Source of the DNA: Geothrix sp. PMB-07
GTDB lineage: Bacteria > Acidobacteriota > Holophagae > Holophagales > Holophagaceae
NCBI RefSeq assembly: GCF_030758935.1
Contig: NZ_CP132333.1
Location: 3,658,992-3,722,991, forward strand
Reading direction: 5' to 3'
DNA: 64,000 bases
The position numbers and the translations under genes are program-made. How positions within the stretch are numbered: position 1 is the stretch's first letter; each line of letters opens with the position of its first letter. Shown here piece by piece: positions 1-11,059 of the stretch. The notes beneath the pieces were generated by a model. That model had not been told where the DNA came from and did no database searches. It saw only the letters and a program-made list of their open reading frames with translations.

Positions 1-177
1 TCGGCCCTGCGCACGGATGCCGCCCAGCGGGCCCGCATCGCGGCCAACTTCCCCTTGGGTCGCATTCCCGAAGCAGAGGACCTGGCCGGTCCCCTGGTCT
101 TCCTCCTGAGCCCCTGGGCCGCCGCCATCACCGGCGAAGTGCTCAACGTGAACGGGGGCACCGTCCTCTGCGGCTAG
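1..177 (+). CDS. short-chain dehydrogenase/reductase, C-terminal fragment (cut by window edge)
   Basis: Reading frame open from base 1 to a TAG at 175-177, 58 codons. The visible part has the classical SDR C-terminus: a PLGR-type motif followed by a pE(D/E)lA segment (residues 19-29), then fLlSpwAaaiTGevLnVnGG, the segment near the dimer interface in FabG-like enzymes. The NAD(P) fold and the Ser-Tyr-Lys catalytic residues lie upstream of the window, so substrate and cofactor cannot be judged. Confidence in the family is high; the specific reaction is unknown. Confidence 0.85.
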   Translation, partial: SALRTDAAQRARIAANFPLGRIPEAEDLAGPLVFLLSPWAAAITGEVLNVNGGTVLCG

Positions 178-205
178 AGGAGAGCCTCATGCTCAGGGAC
201 CCTTC

Positions 206-436
206 TCAGCCCTGGCGCAGCAACCAGGCCGTGAGCCGGGAATGGAAGTCCTGAGGGTCCTCTAAGTCCGAGGGACGCAACCGGGCCGGGTGGGAAGGAT
301 CCCCCACCACCAGGGGAGCCGCCTCCAGCAGGTTGGGCAGGCGCTGGCCATCGGGAAGGGACCAAAGGGCCCCCCGGGCGTCGGCATCCCTGGGCTCAGA
401 CCCCTGCCGCCGCTCACCCCGAGTCTCACAGACCAT
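206..436 (-). CDS. small hypothetical protein, 76 aa
   Basis: The frame is open further upstream (to 502), but the ATG at 436 is preceded by GGGAG seven bases away, so I start there. The product is a short, charged, proline-containing protein with no signal peptide, membrane segment or motif I recognise. It lies on the minus strand between two SDR genes. The ribosome-binding site and the uninterrupted frame are the only support. It could be spurious, because long chance frames are common at this GC content. Confidence 0.4.
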   Translation of the reverse strand: MVCETRGERRQGSEPRDADARGALWSLPDGQRLPNLLEAAPLVVGDPSHPARLRPSDLEDPQDFHSRLTAWLLRQG

Positions 437-546
437 TCCATTTCTCCCGTGGAATCTAAAAGATAGGCCTTCCGCCTCCCCGCGCCAGCCTTCCCCTGGC
501 ACCCTCTAGGGACGCGTCCAAACCATCAGCTTGGCGGGAGGTCCCC

Positions 547-1299
547 ATGGCCCGAACGATCCTCATCACCGGCGGCTCCCGGGGCATCGGCCGGGCCTGC
601 GCCCTGCACCTGGCCCGCACCGAGGCGGCCCATCTGGTCCTCCTGGGCCGGGATGCCGCCGGTTTGGCCGCCACCGCCGAAGCCGTCCACCAGGCCGGAG
701 GCACTGCTGAAACCCATGGCGCCGATGTGACCGACCGGGCCCGGCTGGCGGAGGTGGCCCGTGCCCTGCCGCCTCTGCATGGCCTGGTGGCCGCCGCGGG
801 CATTTCGGGCATGACGCCGGTGGATGGGGATTCGGATGCCTTCTTCGATCAGATCCTGGCGGCAGACCTCACGGGCCCCTGGAACACCGTGCGGGCCTTC
901 CTGCCCCGAATGGGCCACGGGGGCCGCATCGTGCTGGTCTCCAGCGTGCTGGGCCGCTTCGGGGTGCCGGGCTACGGGGCCTACTGCGCCGCCAAGCATG
1001 GCCTCATCGGCCTGGCCAAGGCCCTGGCGCTTGAACTCATCGACCGCGGCATTGTGGTGAACGCCGTGGCTCCGGGCTGGGTGGACACGGACATGGCGCA
1101 GACCGGCATCCGCCAGATCGCCGCGGCCACGGGTCAGACCGAGGCCGCGTTCCGGGCCCAGGCCGAGGCCGCCGTCCCCGTGAAGCGTTTCTTCCAGCCC
1201 GAGGAGATCGCCCATGGCGTCGCCTGGCTGCTGAACCCGGCCAACACCATGCAGGTGGGCCAGTGCCTCAACCTGGATGGCGGGGTCGTACAGGTTTAG
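547..1299 (+). CDS. SDR-family oxidoreductase, FabG-like
   Basis: A 250-aa classical short-chain dehydrogenase. The N-terminal nucleotide loop TGGSRGIG is at residues 8-15, the catalytic Ser is at about 132-133, and Tyr146 and Lys150 form the YxxxK motif (GAYCAAK). The usual NNAG motif is AAAG here (residues 82-85), a modest deviation. The C-terminus has the NLDGG segment typical of 3-oxoacyl-ACP reductases and related dehydrogenases. GGGAGG precedes the ATG by a few bases. The next gene starts 2 bp after the stop, so the two are probably cotranscribed. The reaction is NAD(P)-dependent carbonyl/alcohol interconversion; the substrate cannot be predicted. Confidence 0.9.
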   Translation: MARTILITGGSRGIGRACALHLARTEAAHLVLLGRDAAGLAATAEAVHQAGGTAETHGADVTDRARLAEVARALPPLHGLVAAAGISGMTPVDGDSDAFFDQILAADLTGPWNTVRAFLPRMGHGGRIVLVSSVLGRFGVPGYGAYCAAKHGLIGLAKALALELIDRGIVVNAVAPGWVDTDMAQTGIRQIAAATGQTEAAFRAQAEAAVPVKRFFQPEEIAHGVAWLLNPANTMQVGQCLNLDGGVVQV

Positions 1300-1301
1300 A
1301 G

Positions 1302-2255
1302 ATGAACCCTCTGCAGACCCTCGTCGCCATCCTGGGCCTCTCGACGGTCTCGGGAATCAACCTCTACCTGACGGTGCTCCTGGTGGGCCTGGGCCAGCGC
1401 TTCGGCTGGATCCATGGCCTGCCCCCGGATCTGGCCATCCTCAGCCACCCTCTGGTGCTCGCTGTGGCGGGGCTCCTCTTCCTCCTGGAATTCCTGGCGG
1501 ACAAGGTGCCCTTCGTGACGCCCCTCTGGGATGGGGTCCACACCTTCATCCGGCCTGTGGGCGGAGCCCTGCTGGCCCTGGGCGCGGCGGCGGACCTGCA
1601 TCCCGTGGCCAAGGTACTGGCCATGCTGGCCGGCGGCACCATCGCCCTCAGCACCCATGGCAGCAAGATGGGCCTGCGCCTGCTGGCCCATGTGGCGCCC
1701 GAGCCCACCAGCCACATCGCCATCAGCGTGGCGGAGGATGTGGGCGTGGTGGCCCTGCTGGCACTGGCCTACAGCCATCCGGCCATCGCCCTGGCCGTGC
1801 TGGCCGCGATCCTGCTCGGCACGGCCCTGCTGCTGCCGCTGCTCCGGCGCAGCCTGGTGCTGGCGCTGCACGGCTGCCGCAGCGCGATGCGGGCCCTGGC
1901 CGGCATCGACAGCCGCCCTCAGCCCGTCCCCTGGGTGGAACTGGCGGCCCTGGAGCAGGGCATCGCGCCGCCTCCGGAGAACCCTTCCCTGGCCCTGCCC
2001 TGTTTCGCCCGCCGGGTGAAGGGGGTGCCCCGCTTTCAGTCGGCCTACCTGACGCGCGTGGACGGGCACTGGCACCTGATCTACCGGCGCTGGTTCCGCA
2101 CCCGCAGCCTGCCCTTCGAGGGCGGGCCTCTGCGAACGTTCCCGGGCTTTCCCTGGGACCGGGCCCTGTTTCTCCGGGAAGGGAAACCCCAGCTGCTCCT
2201 CCTCGGGCGGGAGTGGCGCAGGGTCTTCCAGGCTGAGACCGGCGCGCAACTTTGA
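1302..2255 (+). CDS. DUF4126 family integral membrane protein
   Basis: A 317-aa protein. The N-terminal 200 residues hold several hydrophobic helices (about 6-28, 45-62, 83-105, 140-175) in the pattern of DUF4126 proteins, including the region around residue 65 where a phenylalanine/leucine-rich helix leads into a DKVPFVTPLWD-type loop. The remaining C-terminal part (about 200-317) is soluble and has no domain I recognise. The ATG at 1302 is chosen because it follows the SDR stop by 2 bp; the frame could extend into the SDR. The function is unknown. Coupling with the SDR suggests a shared operon only. Confidence 0.75.
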   Translation: MNPLQTLVAILGLSTVSGINLYLTVLLVGLGQRFGWIHGLPPDLAILSHPLVLAVAGLLFLLEFLADKVPFVTPLWDGVHTFIRPVGGALLALGAAADLHPVAKVLAMLAGGTIALSTHGSKMGLRLLAHVAPEPTSHIAISVAEDVGVVALLALAYSHPAIALAVLAAILLGTALLLPLLRRSLVLALHGCRSAMRALAGIDSRPQPVPWVELAALEQGIAPPPENPSLALPCFARRVKGVPRFQSAYLTRVDGHWHLIYRRWFRTRSLPFEGGPLRTFPGFPWDRALFLREGKPQLLLLGREWRRVFQAETGAQL

Positions 2256-2311
2256 ACCCCATCTTCCGGAAGCCGACCATCTGATCCACCATGTGGGTCC
2301 GAGGTTCTTTC

Positions 2312-4369
2312 ATGCGCCGACTGATCACCCCCCTGGCCCTCTGTTTGACGGTTCCCGCCCTGGTGGCATCCGCCCCTAAACAAGGGGGTGCGGCCTCGCA
2401 GGGCCTCGATGTGGCAGGCATGGATCGCCGCGTGGCGCCCGGGGAGGATTTCTACGCCTACGCCAACGGTGCCTGGGTGAAGCGCACGGTGATCCCCGCG
2501 GACCGGGGCGCCTTCGGCGTGGGCGACGAGGTGGCGGATCTCACGGACAAGCGCACGGCCGCCCTCATCAAGGCCGCCGCCGCGTCCAAGGCGCCCACGG
2601 GCTCGGACCTGCGCAAGATCGGCGACTACTACACCAGCTTCATGGATGAAAAGGGCATCGAAGCCAAGGGCCTGAAGCCCCTCGCTCCGGCCTTCAAGGC
2701 CATCGCGGACATCCAGAACCGGCAGCAGCTGGCTCAGTATCTGGGTACCACCCTGCGTGCCGATGTCGATGTGCTGAACGCCACCAACTACTACACGGCG
2801 AACCTCTTCGGCCTCTGGGTGGCCCAGGATCTGGATGAGCCCACCCGCTATTCGCCCTTCCTCCTGCAGGGTGGCCTGGGCCTGCCGGAACGCAGCTATT
2901 ACCTGGATCCCGCTGAGGGCATGGCCAAGGTGCGCACCCAGTATCTGGCCCACGTCACGGCCATGCTGAAGCTGGCGGGCCTCGCCGATCCGGCCACCCG
3001 CGCGGCGGCGGTGGTGGCGTTGGAAACCCGCATGGCCAAGGTGCACGCCAGCCGCGAGGAATCCGGCGATGTGCTGAAGGGCAACAACCACTGGAGCCGC
3101 GCCGATTTCGCGGCCAAAGCCCCGGGCCTCGATTGGGAGGCCTTCTTCGCCGCGGCCCAGCTCAAGCAGGCCGATACATTCGTGGTCTGGCAGCCTGCGG
3201 CCTTCACTGGCCTATCGGCCCTGACCGCCGAGGCTCCCCTCGACACTTGGAAGGACTACCTCACCTTCCACACGCTCCAGAGCCGCGTGCAGGTGCTGCC
3301 CAAGGCCGTCGTGAACCAATCCTTCTCCTTCTACGGCAAGGTGCTCAACGGCGCCACCCAGGCGAGGCCCCGCTGGCAGATTGGCGTCGCCGCGACCAAC
3401 CAGGCCCTGGGCGAGGTGGTGGGCAAGGCCTTCGTCGCAAAGTATTTCCCGCCCGCCGAAAAGGCCCGCGCCGAGCAGATGGTGGCCCACATCATCGAAG
3501 CCTTCCGCGCCCGCATCGAACACCTGGATTGGATGTCGCCCGCCACCAAGGCCAAGGCCGTCGCCAAGCTGGCCACCCTCAAGGTGGGCGTGGGCTACCC
3601 GGACCGCTGGCAGGACTACAGCGGACTGGAGATCCTGGCCGGTGATGCCTTCGGCAACGCCGAGCGCGCGGGCCGCTTTGAATACCTGCGCAACGTGAAG
3701 AAGCTGGGCCAACCCATCGACCGCACCGAATGGGTGATGACGCCGCAGACCGTGAACGCCGTGAACCTGCCGGTGATGAACGCCCTCAACTTCCCCGCGG
3801 CCATCCTGCAGCCGCCCTACTTCGATCCCAAGCGCCCCATGGTCATGGACTACGGCTCCATCGGCGCCGTCATCGGCCACGAGATCAGCCACAGCTTCGA
3901 TGATTCCGGCTCGCTCTTCGATGCCACCGGCAAGCTGAACAACTGGTGGACGCCCGAGGACCTCAAGCACTTCGAAGCCTCCGCCAACCAGCTGGTGAAG
4001 CAGTTCGACGCCTACCGCCCCTTCCCGGACATCCACATCAACGGCAAGCAGACGCTGGGCGAGAACATCGCCGATGTGGCAGGCCTGGCCGCCGCCTACG
4101 ACGCCTACCTCCTCTCCCTGGGCGGCCAGCCCGCGCCGAAGGTGCACGGATTCACCGGCGACCAGCAGTTCTTCATCAGCTACGCCCAGAGCTGGCGCGA
4201 GAAGACACGCGAACCGCGGCTCCGCCAGCAGATCCTCACCGATGGCCACGCCCCCGCCGAATACCGGCCCTTCACCGTGCGCAACCTGGACAGCTGGTAC
4301 ACCGCCTTCCAGGTAAAACCGGGACAGGCCCTCTACCTCGAACCCAAAGACCGCGTGAAGGTCTGGTAG
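2312..4369 (+). CDS. M13 family zinc metallopeptidase (neprilysin/PepO-like), secreted
   Basis: A 685-aa protein with an N-terminal signal peptide (MRRLITPLALCLTVPALVAS). GAGG lies 8 bases before the ATG at 2312, which is why this start is preferred to the upstream in-frame ATG at 2291. The gluzincin motif HEISH is at residues 523-527 and the third zinc ligand is in ENIAD (Glu584), with the family's NAYY-like substrate region and the conserved C-terminal R-N-x-D/SxWY-x-AF block. The length matches the family (about 650-750). It is expected to cleave oligopeptides in the periplasm or outside the cell. An isochorismatase-like gene follows after 8 bp, probably in the same transcript. Confidence 0.95.
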   Translation: MRRLITPLALCLTVPALVASAPKQGGAASQGLDVAGMDRRVAPGEDFYAYANGAWVKRTVIPADRGAFGVGDEVADLTDKRTAALIKAAAASKAPTGSDLRKIGDYYTSFMDEKGIEAKGLKPLAPAFKAIADIQNRQQLAQYLGTTLRADVDVLNATNYYTANLFGLWVAQDLDEPTRYSPFLLQGGLGLPERSYYLDPAEGMAKVRTQYLAHVTAMLKLAGLADPATRAAAVVALETRMAKVHASREESGDVLKGNNHWSRADFAAKAPGLDWEAFFAAAQLKQADTFVVWQPAAFTGLSALTAEAPLDTWKDYLTFHTLQSRVQVLPKAVVNQSFSFYGKVLNGATQARPRWQIGVAATNQALGEVVGKAFVAKYFPPAEKARAEQMVAHIIEAFRARIEHLDWMSPATKAKAVAKLATLKVGVGYPDRWQDYSGLEILAGDAFGNAERAGRFEYLRNVKKLGQPIDRTEWVMTPQTVNAVNLPVMNALNFPAAILQPPYFDPKRPMVMDYGSIGAVIGHEISHSFDDSGSLFDATGKLNNWWTPEDLKHFEASANQLVKQFDAYRPFPDIHINGKQTLGENIADVAGLAAAYDAYLLSLGGQPAPKVHGFTGDQQFFISYAQSWREKTREPRLRQQILTDGHAPAEYRPFTVRNLDSWYTAFQVKPGQALYLEPKDRVKVW

Positions 4370-4377
4370 GAGTTTTC

Positions 4378-4965
4378 ATGCCGCTTCTTGATGCCTCCCG
4401 CAGCATCCTGGTGCTCATCGATTTCCAGGGCAAGCTCGTGCACATGGTGCACCGCCCGGCCATGGTGCTGGAAACGGCGCGACGCCTCATGCGTCTCGCC
4501 GACCTCTTCGCCGTGCCCGTGGTGCTGACCGAGCAGTACCCCAAGGGCATCGGCCCCACCGAGGAAGGCTTGCGCGCCCTGTACGACGGCCTCAGCACGC
4601 CGAAGTACTTCCTGGAGAAGACCGCCTTCGGCTGCTGTGGCGACGCGGGGTTCGAGAGCCTCCTCCAGCAGGCGCGGCCGGGACTTCCGGCTGGGAAGCG
4701 CCAGGTGGTCATCGCGGGCATCGAGGCCCACGTCTGCGTCATGCAGACGGTGCTGGAGCTGCTGGCATCTGGCCATGAGGTGCACCTCTGCTGGGATGGC
4801 ATCAGCGGCCGGGGCGAGGAATACCGTCGCCACGCCCTCGAGCGCATGGTTGCCGCGGGCGCCACGATCACCAACCATGAGTCCGTGGCCTTCGAGTGGG
4901 CCCGCGACAAGAACCATCCGCAGTTCAAGGCGCTCTCAGCGCTCATGAAGGAAGGCCAACCCTAG
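4378..4965 (+). CDS. isochorismatase-family cysteine hydrolase
   Basis: A 195-aa protein with the family's Asp-Lys-Cys triad: Asp15 in LIDFQ, Lys81 in EKTAF, and Cys120 in EAHVCV, a common motif in YcaC-like members. GGAG precedes the ATG at 4378. Such enzymes hydrolyse amide or vinyl-ether bonds (nicotinamidase, isochorismatase, biuret-type amidases). The substrate cannot be assigned; the YcaC-like subgroup has an unknown substrate. It lies directly downstream of the M13 peptidase and ends 7 bp from the convergent histidine kinase gene. Confidence 0.88.
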   Translation: MPLLDASRSILVLIDFQGKLVHMVHRPAMVLETARRLMRLADLFAVPVVLTEQYPKGIGPTEEGLRALYDGLSTPKYFLEKTAFGCCGDAGFESLLQQARPGLPAGKRQVVIAGIEAHVCVMQTVLELLASGHEVHLCWDGISGRGEEYRRHALERMVAAGATITNHESVAFEWARDKNHPQFKALSALMKEGQP

Positions 4966-4972
4966 ATCGAAC

Positions 4973-7090
<2,118 letters not shown>

Positions 7091-7218
7091 CCGTTCGCTC
7101 CAGCCTTCCCTTTCGGCAGGGCCGCAGGAATCTTGCGTCTGGGCCAGGGCCAGCCCCAGGCATTGCCCCTGGGGCTGGCCCCACCACATGATGGAAACCC
7201 GACCGCAAGGAAGAACCC

Positions 7219-7872
7219 ATGCCCCGCCCCATTTCACGTCCCCTGCCACAGGCGGAATCGCCCACCGGTTCTCGCATTCAGGGCCACGCTGTACCCGCCC
7301 TGTTCCCGGAAAAGGGGTCCGTCTCGGTCATGCTCTTCGGGGAGGCACCCGGTCCCCGAGGCGCCGACCAATCGGGCATTCCCTTCTGGGGCGATGGCGC
7401 GGGCATCACGGTGTATCGCGCCCTGGCCACCACCGGGCGGGCCGAGGTGCCAGAGGCTGCGTGGGAGGATTGGAATGGTGGAAGGTTCCGGACTCTGGGC
7501 CTGCGGCCCAAGCTGCACGGCACGGCCCTCAGCAATGCCTATCCCGCCTGCCCCACCAAGGATGGGGAGCATTTCCACGCCCCCTCCAACCGCGACCTGC
7601 TGGCCCCCGCCAACCTGGCCCGGCTGTCTGAAGAATTGGGCCGGGCCAGGGCAGACCGCAGCTTTCCGCTGCAAGTCATCGCCTTTGGCAAACGCGCCGA
7701 GTGGGTGCTGAGCCGTCTGCCCGAGGCCGCCTCCTTCGAGTTGCACGCCCTGCCCCACCCCAGCGCCCAGGGCCTGCTTCAGGGCGCACCCAATCGCGGC
7801 AAGGGCTTGAAGCTGGAGGATCTGAGAGAAGCCTGGCAGGCCCGGTTGGTGGCCCTTCTCAGCCTGCGCTGA
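7219..7872 (+). CDS. uracil-DNA glycosylase superfamily protein
   Basis: A 217-aa protein. The segment GEAPG followed by a PFWGDG segment (residues 41-60) matches the water-activating loop of the uracil-DNA glycosylase fold, SNAYPACP (105-112) is a plausible uracil-recognition strand, and HPS at 180-182 is the minor-groove intercalation loop common to the superfamily. No four-cysteine pattern for an Fe-S cluster is present, so it is not a typical family 4/5 enzyme. It could act on uracil in DNA or be a divergent member of unknown substrate. AAGGAAG precedes the ATG. The gene diverges from the hybrid kinase. Confidence 0.7.
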   Translation: MPRPISRPLPQAESPTGSRIQGHAVPALFPEKGSVSVMLFGEAPGPRGADQSGIPFWGDGAGITVYRALATTGRAEVPEAAWEDWNGGRFRTLGLRPKLHGTALSNAYPACPTKDGEHFHAPSNRDLLAPANLARLSEELGRARADRSFPLQVIAFGKRAEWVLSRLPEAASFELHALPHPSAQGLLQGAPNRGKGLKLEDLREAWQARLVALLSLR

Positions 7873-8082
7873 AAGTGGACCACTGGAAATAATCAAAGAG
7901 TGGCCCTGTCCGGCGCCTGGGTTCATCACCAAGCTAAGGGGGATTTTCGGCGCACCTTCGGGGCTGTCGCGTCACGTTAAAGGTTGGGACAGCCCTTAAC
8001 AATTCTTAACCCTGCGATCCCTTGCTTCTCTCGTAAGCTGAGGGCCACCCCCCAGAGGGATCTTTCACAGCTTGGAGGCACC

Positions 8083-10926
8083 ATGCCCTTCTCCCGTCGA
8101 TTCACGCTGCCCCTGTGCGGGGCCCTGGCCTTCGTGCTGGTGGCAGGAGATGCCCCCAAGCCTGCAGCACCGGCCGTGAAAGTCGCGGCCAAGGGCAAGG
8201 CCGCCAAGCCGGTGGCGCCCGCCATCCTGCCCGCACCCGTGAAGGGCCCCTCGGTGGAAGGCATCACCGAATACCGCCTGGCCAACGGCCTGCGTGTGCT
8301 CCTCTTCCCCGATCCCAGCAAGCCCACCATCACCACCAACATCACCTACCTCGTGGGCAGCCGCCACGAGAGCTACGGCGAAACGGGCATGGCCCACCTG
8401 CTGGAGCACCTGGTCTTCAAGCCCAGCAAGAACTTCAGCGGCAAGAATGGCCAGCTGAACATCGTGCAGGCCCTGAACAAGGTGGGCGCCCGCTTCAACG
8501 GCACCACCTCGCTGGACCGCACCAACTACTTCGTGACCTTCCCCGCCACGGACGAGAACCTGAAGCTCATCCTCGACATGGAAGCGGATCGCATGGTTAA
8601 TGCCAACATCGACCAGAACGACCTGTGGAATCCCGCCGAGAAGAAGGGCGAGATGACCGTGGTGCGCAACGAAATGGAGGGGGGCGAAAACAACCCCCTC
8701 GAGATCACCATGGAGCGCACCGCCGCCTCTGCCTACGAGTGGCACAACTACGGCAAGTCCACCATCGGCGCCCGCACCGACGTGGAGCACGTGAACATCG
8801 ACCACCTGCGGGCTTTCTACCGCAATTACTACCAGCCGGATAACGCGGTGTTCCTCGTGGCGGGCAAGTTCGACGAGGCCAGCACCCTGGCGTTGATCAA
8901 CGAGCGCTTCGGCCGCATCCCCAAACCATCACGGGTCATCGAGCCCACCTACACACTGGATCCCACCCAGGACGGTGAACGCTCTGTCATGGTCCGCCGC
9001 GTGGGCGATGTGCAGATCCTCATGGCCGCCTACCACATCCCCGCGGGCACGGATGCGGCTTCTCCCGCCCTGGCCATTCTCGGCCAGATCTTGGCCGACA
9101 CGCCGGCCGGCCGCCTGCACAAGGCCCTGGTGGACACCAAGCGTGCCGCCTTCGTGTTCGCCGACATCCAGGGCAACAAGGAGCCCGGTCTGGCCCTCTT
9201 TGCCACCCAGCTCCCGAAGGATTCCAACCTGGAGGAAGCCAAGGCCATCCTGCTCAAAACCATTGAGGAGGCCGCTGCCCAGCCCTTCACCCAGGAGGAG
9301 CTGGACCGCGCCAAGCAGCAGATCCTGAAGCAGGTGGACCTCAACCTGAACCAGAGTGACCGCCTGGGCGTGGCCCTGTCGGAGTACATCGCCCAGGGCG
9401 ACTGGCGCCTCTTCTTCCTGCAGCGCGACCAGATCAAGCAGGTCACCCTCGACCAGGTGCGCGAGGCCGCCGCCAAGTATTTCAAGCGTGAGAACCGCAC
9501 CCTCGGCCAGTTCATTCCCACGGAGAAGCCCGACCGCGCCGAGATCCCCGCCATCGCCGATGCCGAAGCCCTGGTGAAGAATTACAAGGGACAGGCCGCC
9601 GTGGCCAAGGGCGATGCCTTTGACGCCTCGCCCGCCCACATCGATGCCACCACCCAGCGCTTCGTCAGCGCCGCCGGGATGAAGGTGGCCCTGCTGCCCA
9701 AGAAGACCCGCGGGGAAAGCGTCAGCCTGCAGCTGAACCTCCACCTGGGCAGCGAAGCCAGCCTGAAGGGCAAGGACATCGCCGGTTCCCTGGCGGCGCA
9801 GATGCTCATGCGCGGCAGCGCCAAGCACAGCCGCCAGCAGATCCAAGACGAGCTGGACCACCTGAAGGCGGAGTTGTCCCTGGGTGGTGATGCGGAAACG
9901 GTGCGCGCCTCGCTGACCACGGTGCGGGCCCACCTGCCCGCCGTGCTCGACCTGCTTGCGGAACTCCTGAAACAGCCGGCCTACGATCAGGACGAGTTCG
10001 CCAAGCTGGTGAATGAATCGTCTGCCTCCATCGAAGCCAGCCGCAAGGAGCCCGGCATGGTGGCCCAGATGGCCCTGCGCACCCACCTGGATCCCTTCCC
10101 GCAGGGCCACGTGCGGCACGTCCTCAGCATCGACGAGAGCATCGCGGCCATCAAGGGCGCCAAGCTCGAAGAGGTCAAGGCCTTCCACCAGGCCTTCTAC
10201 GGCGCCTCGGCCGCCGAGCTGTCCGTGGTCGGCGATTTCGATGCCGCCGCCATCCAGTCCCAGGTGCAGGCTCTGTTCGGCTCCTGGAAGGCGCCCGAAG
10301 CCTTCCAGCGCATCCCCGGAAAGTTGAAGACGGATGCGGCCCCCCTGAATGCCCGCCTCGAAACGCCTGAGAAGGCCCAGGCCTTCTTCCTGGCCACCCT
10401 GTCCCTCCCCGTGAAGGACAGCGATGCCGATTACCCCGCCCTGGTGCTGGGCAACCACCTTCTGGGCGGCGGCGCCATCAACAGCCGCATCGCCAACCGC
10501 CTGCGGCAGAAGGAGGGCCTCTCCTACGGTGCGGGCTCCCAGCTCATGGCCAGTGCGCAGGATCAGGTGGGCCAGTGGCTGGCCTATGCCATCTACGCGC
10601 CCGAAAACCTGGAGCGCCTGGAAGCCGCCTTCCGCGAAGAGCTGACCCTGGCTCTGGACAAGGGCTTCACGGCCGAAGAGATCGCCGCCGCCAAGACCAG
10701 CTGGCTGCAGGCCCAGGCCACCGGCCGGGCTCAGGATCGTCCCCTCGCTGGTCGGCTCAGCGCCGATCAGTTCAATGGCCGCACCCAGGCCTTCCAGGCC
10801 GATCTGGAATCCAAGGTGCAGGCCCTGGGCAATGACCAGATCCTGGCTGCGCTCCGCAAGTATTTCGCCGTGGACAAACTGAACATTGCCCGCGCGGGCG
10901 ACTTCGCCAAGTCCGCCAAGAAGTAG
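8083..10926 (+). CDS. M16 family (pitrilysin/insulinase) zinc peptidase, two-unit, secreted
   Basis: A 947-aa protein with a signal peptide (residues 1-22) and an Ala/Pro/Lys linker. The inverted zinc motif HLLEH is at residues 105-109, with a downstream glutamate in VVRNEMEGG (Glu197) as the third ligand. The second half repeats the M16 fold without the zinc motif and carries the family's substrate-binding segment with Arg/Tyr (RLRQKEGLSYGAGS). Both units on one chain give the usual length of about 900. It is expected to degrade peptides in the periplasm. GGAGG lies 4-8 bases before the ATG at 8083; upstream in-frame ATG 7984 lacks this. A strong terminator follows the stop. Confidence 0.95.
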   Translation: MPFSRRFTLPLCGALAFVLVAGDAPKPAAPAVKVAAKGKAAKPVAPAILPAPVKGPSVEGITEYRLANGLRVLLFPDPSKPTITTNITYLVGSRHESYGETGMAHLLEHLVFKPSKNFSGKNGQLNIVQALNKVGARFNGTTSLDRTNYFVTFPATDENLKLILDMEADRMVNANIDQNDLWNPAEKKGEMTVVRNEMEGGENNPLEITMERTAASAYEWHNYGKSTIGARTDVEHVNIDHLRAFYRNYYQPDNAVFLVAGKFDEASTLALINERFGRIPKPSRVIEPTYTLDPTQDGERSVMVRRVGDVQILMAAYHIPAGTDAASPALAILGQILADTPAGRLHKALVDTKRAAFVFADIQGNKEPGLALFATQLPKDSNLEEAKAILLKTIEEAAAQPFTQEELDRAKQQILKQVDLNLNQSDRLGVALSEYIAQGDWRLFFLQRDQIKQVTLDQVREAAAKYFKRENRTLGQFIPTEKPDRAEIPAIADAEALVKNYKGQAAVAKGDAFDASPAHIDATTQRFVSAAGMKVALLPKKTRGESVSLQLNLHLGSEASLKGKDIAGSLAAQMLMRGSAKHSRQQIQDELDHLKAELSLGGDAETVRASLTTVRAHLPAVLDLLAELLKQPAYDQDEFAKLVNESSASIEASRKEPGMVAQMALRTHLDPFPQGHVRHVLSIDESIAAIKGAKLEEVKAFHQAFYGASAAELSVVGDFDAAAIQSQVQALFGSWKAPEAFQRIPGKLKTDAAPLNARLETPEKAQAFFLATLSLPVKDSDADYPALVLGNHLLGGGAINSRIANRLRQKEGLSYGAGSQLMASAQDQVGQWLAYAIYAPENLERLEAAFREELTLALDKGFTAEEIAAAKTSWLQAQATGRAQDRPLAGRLSADQFNGRTQAFQADLESKVQALGNDQILAALRKYFAVDKLNIARAGDFAKSAKK

Positions 10927-10938
10927 CCAGAGCCCGGC

Positions 10939-10972
10939 AAAAAGGGAGCAGCCATTGGCTGCTCCCTTTTTT
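10939..10972 (+). terminator. Rho-independent terminator of the M16 peptidase gene
   Basis: A 15-bp perfect stem, AAAAAGGGAGCAGCC paired with its complement around an ATT loop, ends in a run of six T. It lies 12 bases after the M16 stop codon. The A-run and T-run on both sides mean it could also terminate minus-strand transcription. Confidence 0.9.
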
Positions 10973-11059
10973 GGGTTAGGGAATACAAGCATTCCGTGTT
11001 CTGCTGGTTGTCCGCTTGGCGTTGCTCAGGGACGCACGGCGATGACGGAGGGCGTTGCC

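Noticed and set aside
8929-10992. A 687-aa minus-strand frame over the M16 gene
   Set aside because: Antisense to a clear M16 peptidase and without motifs.
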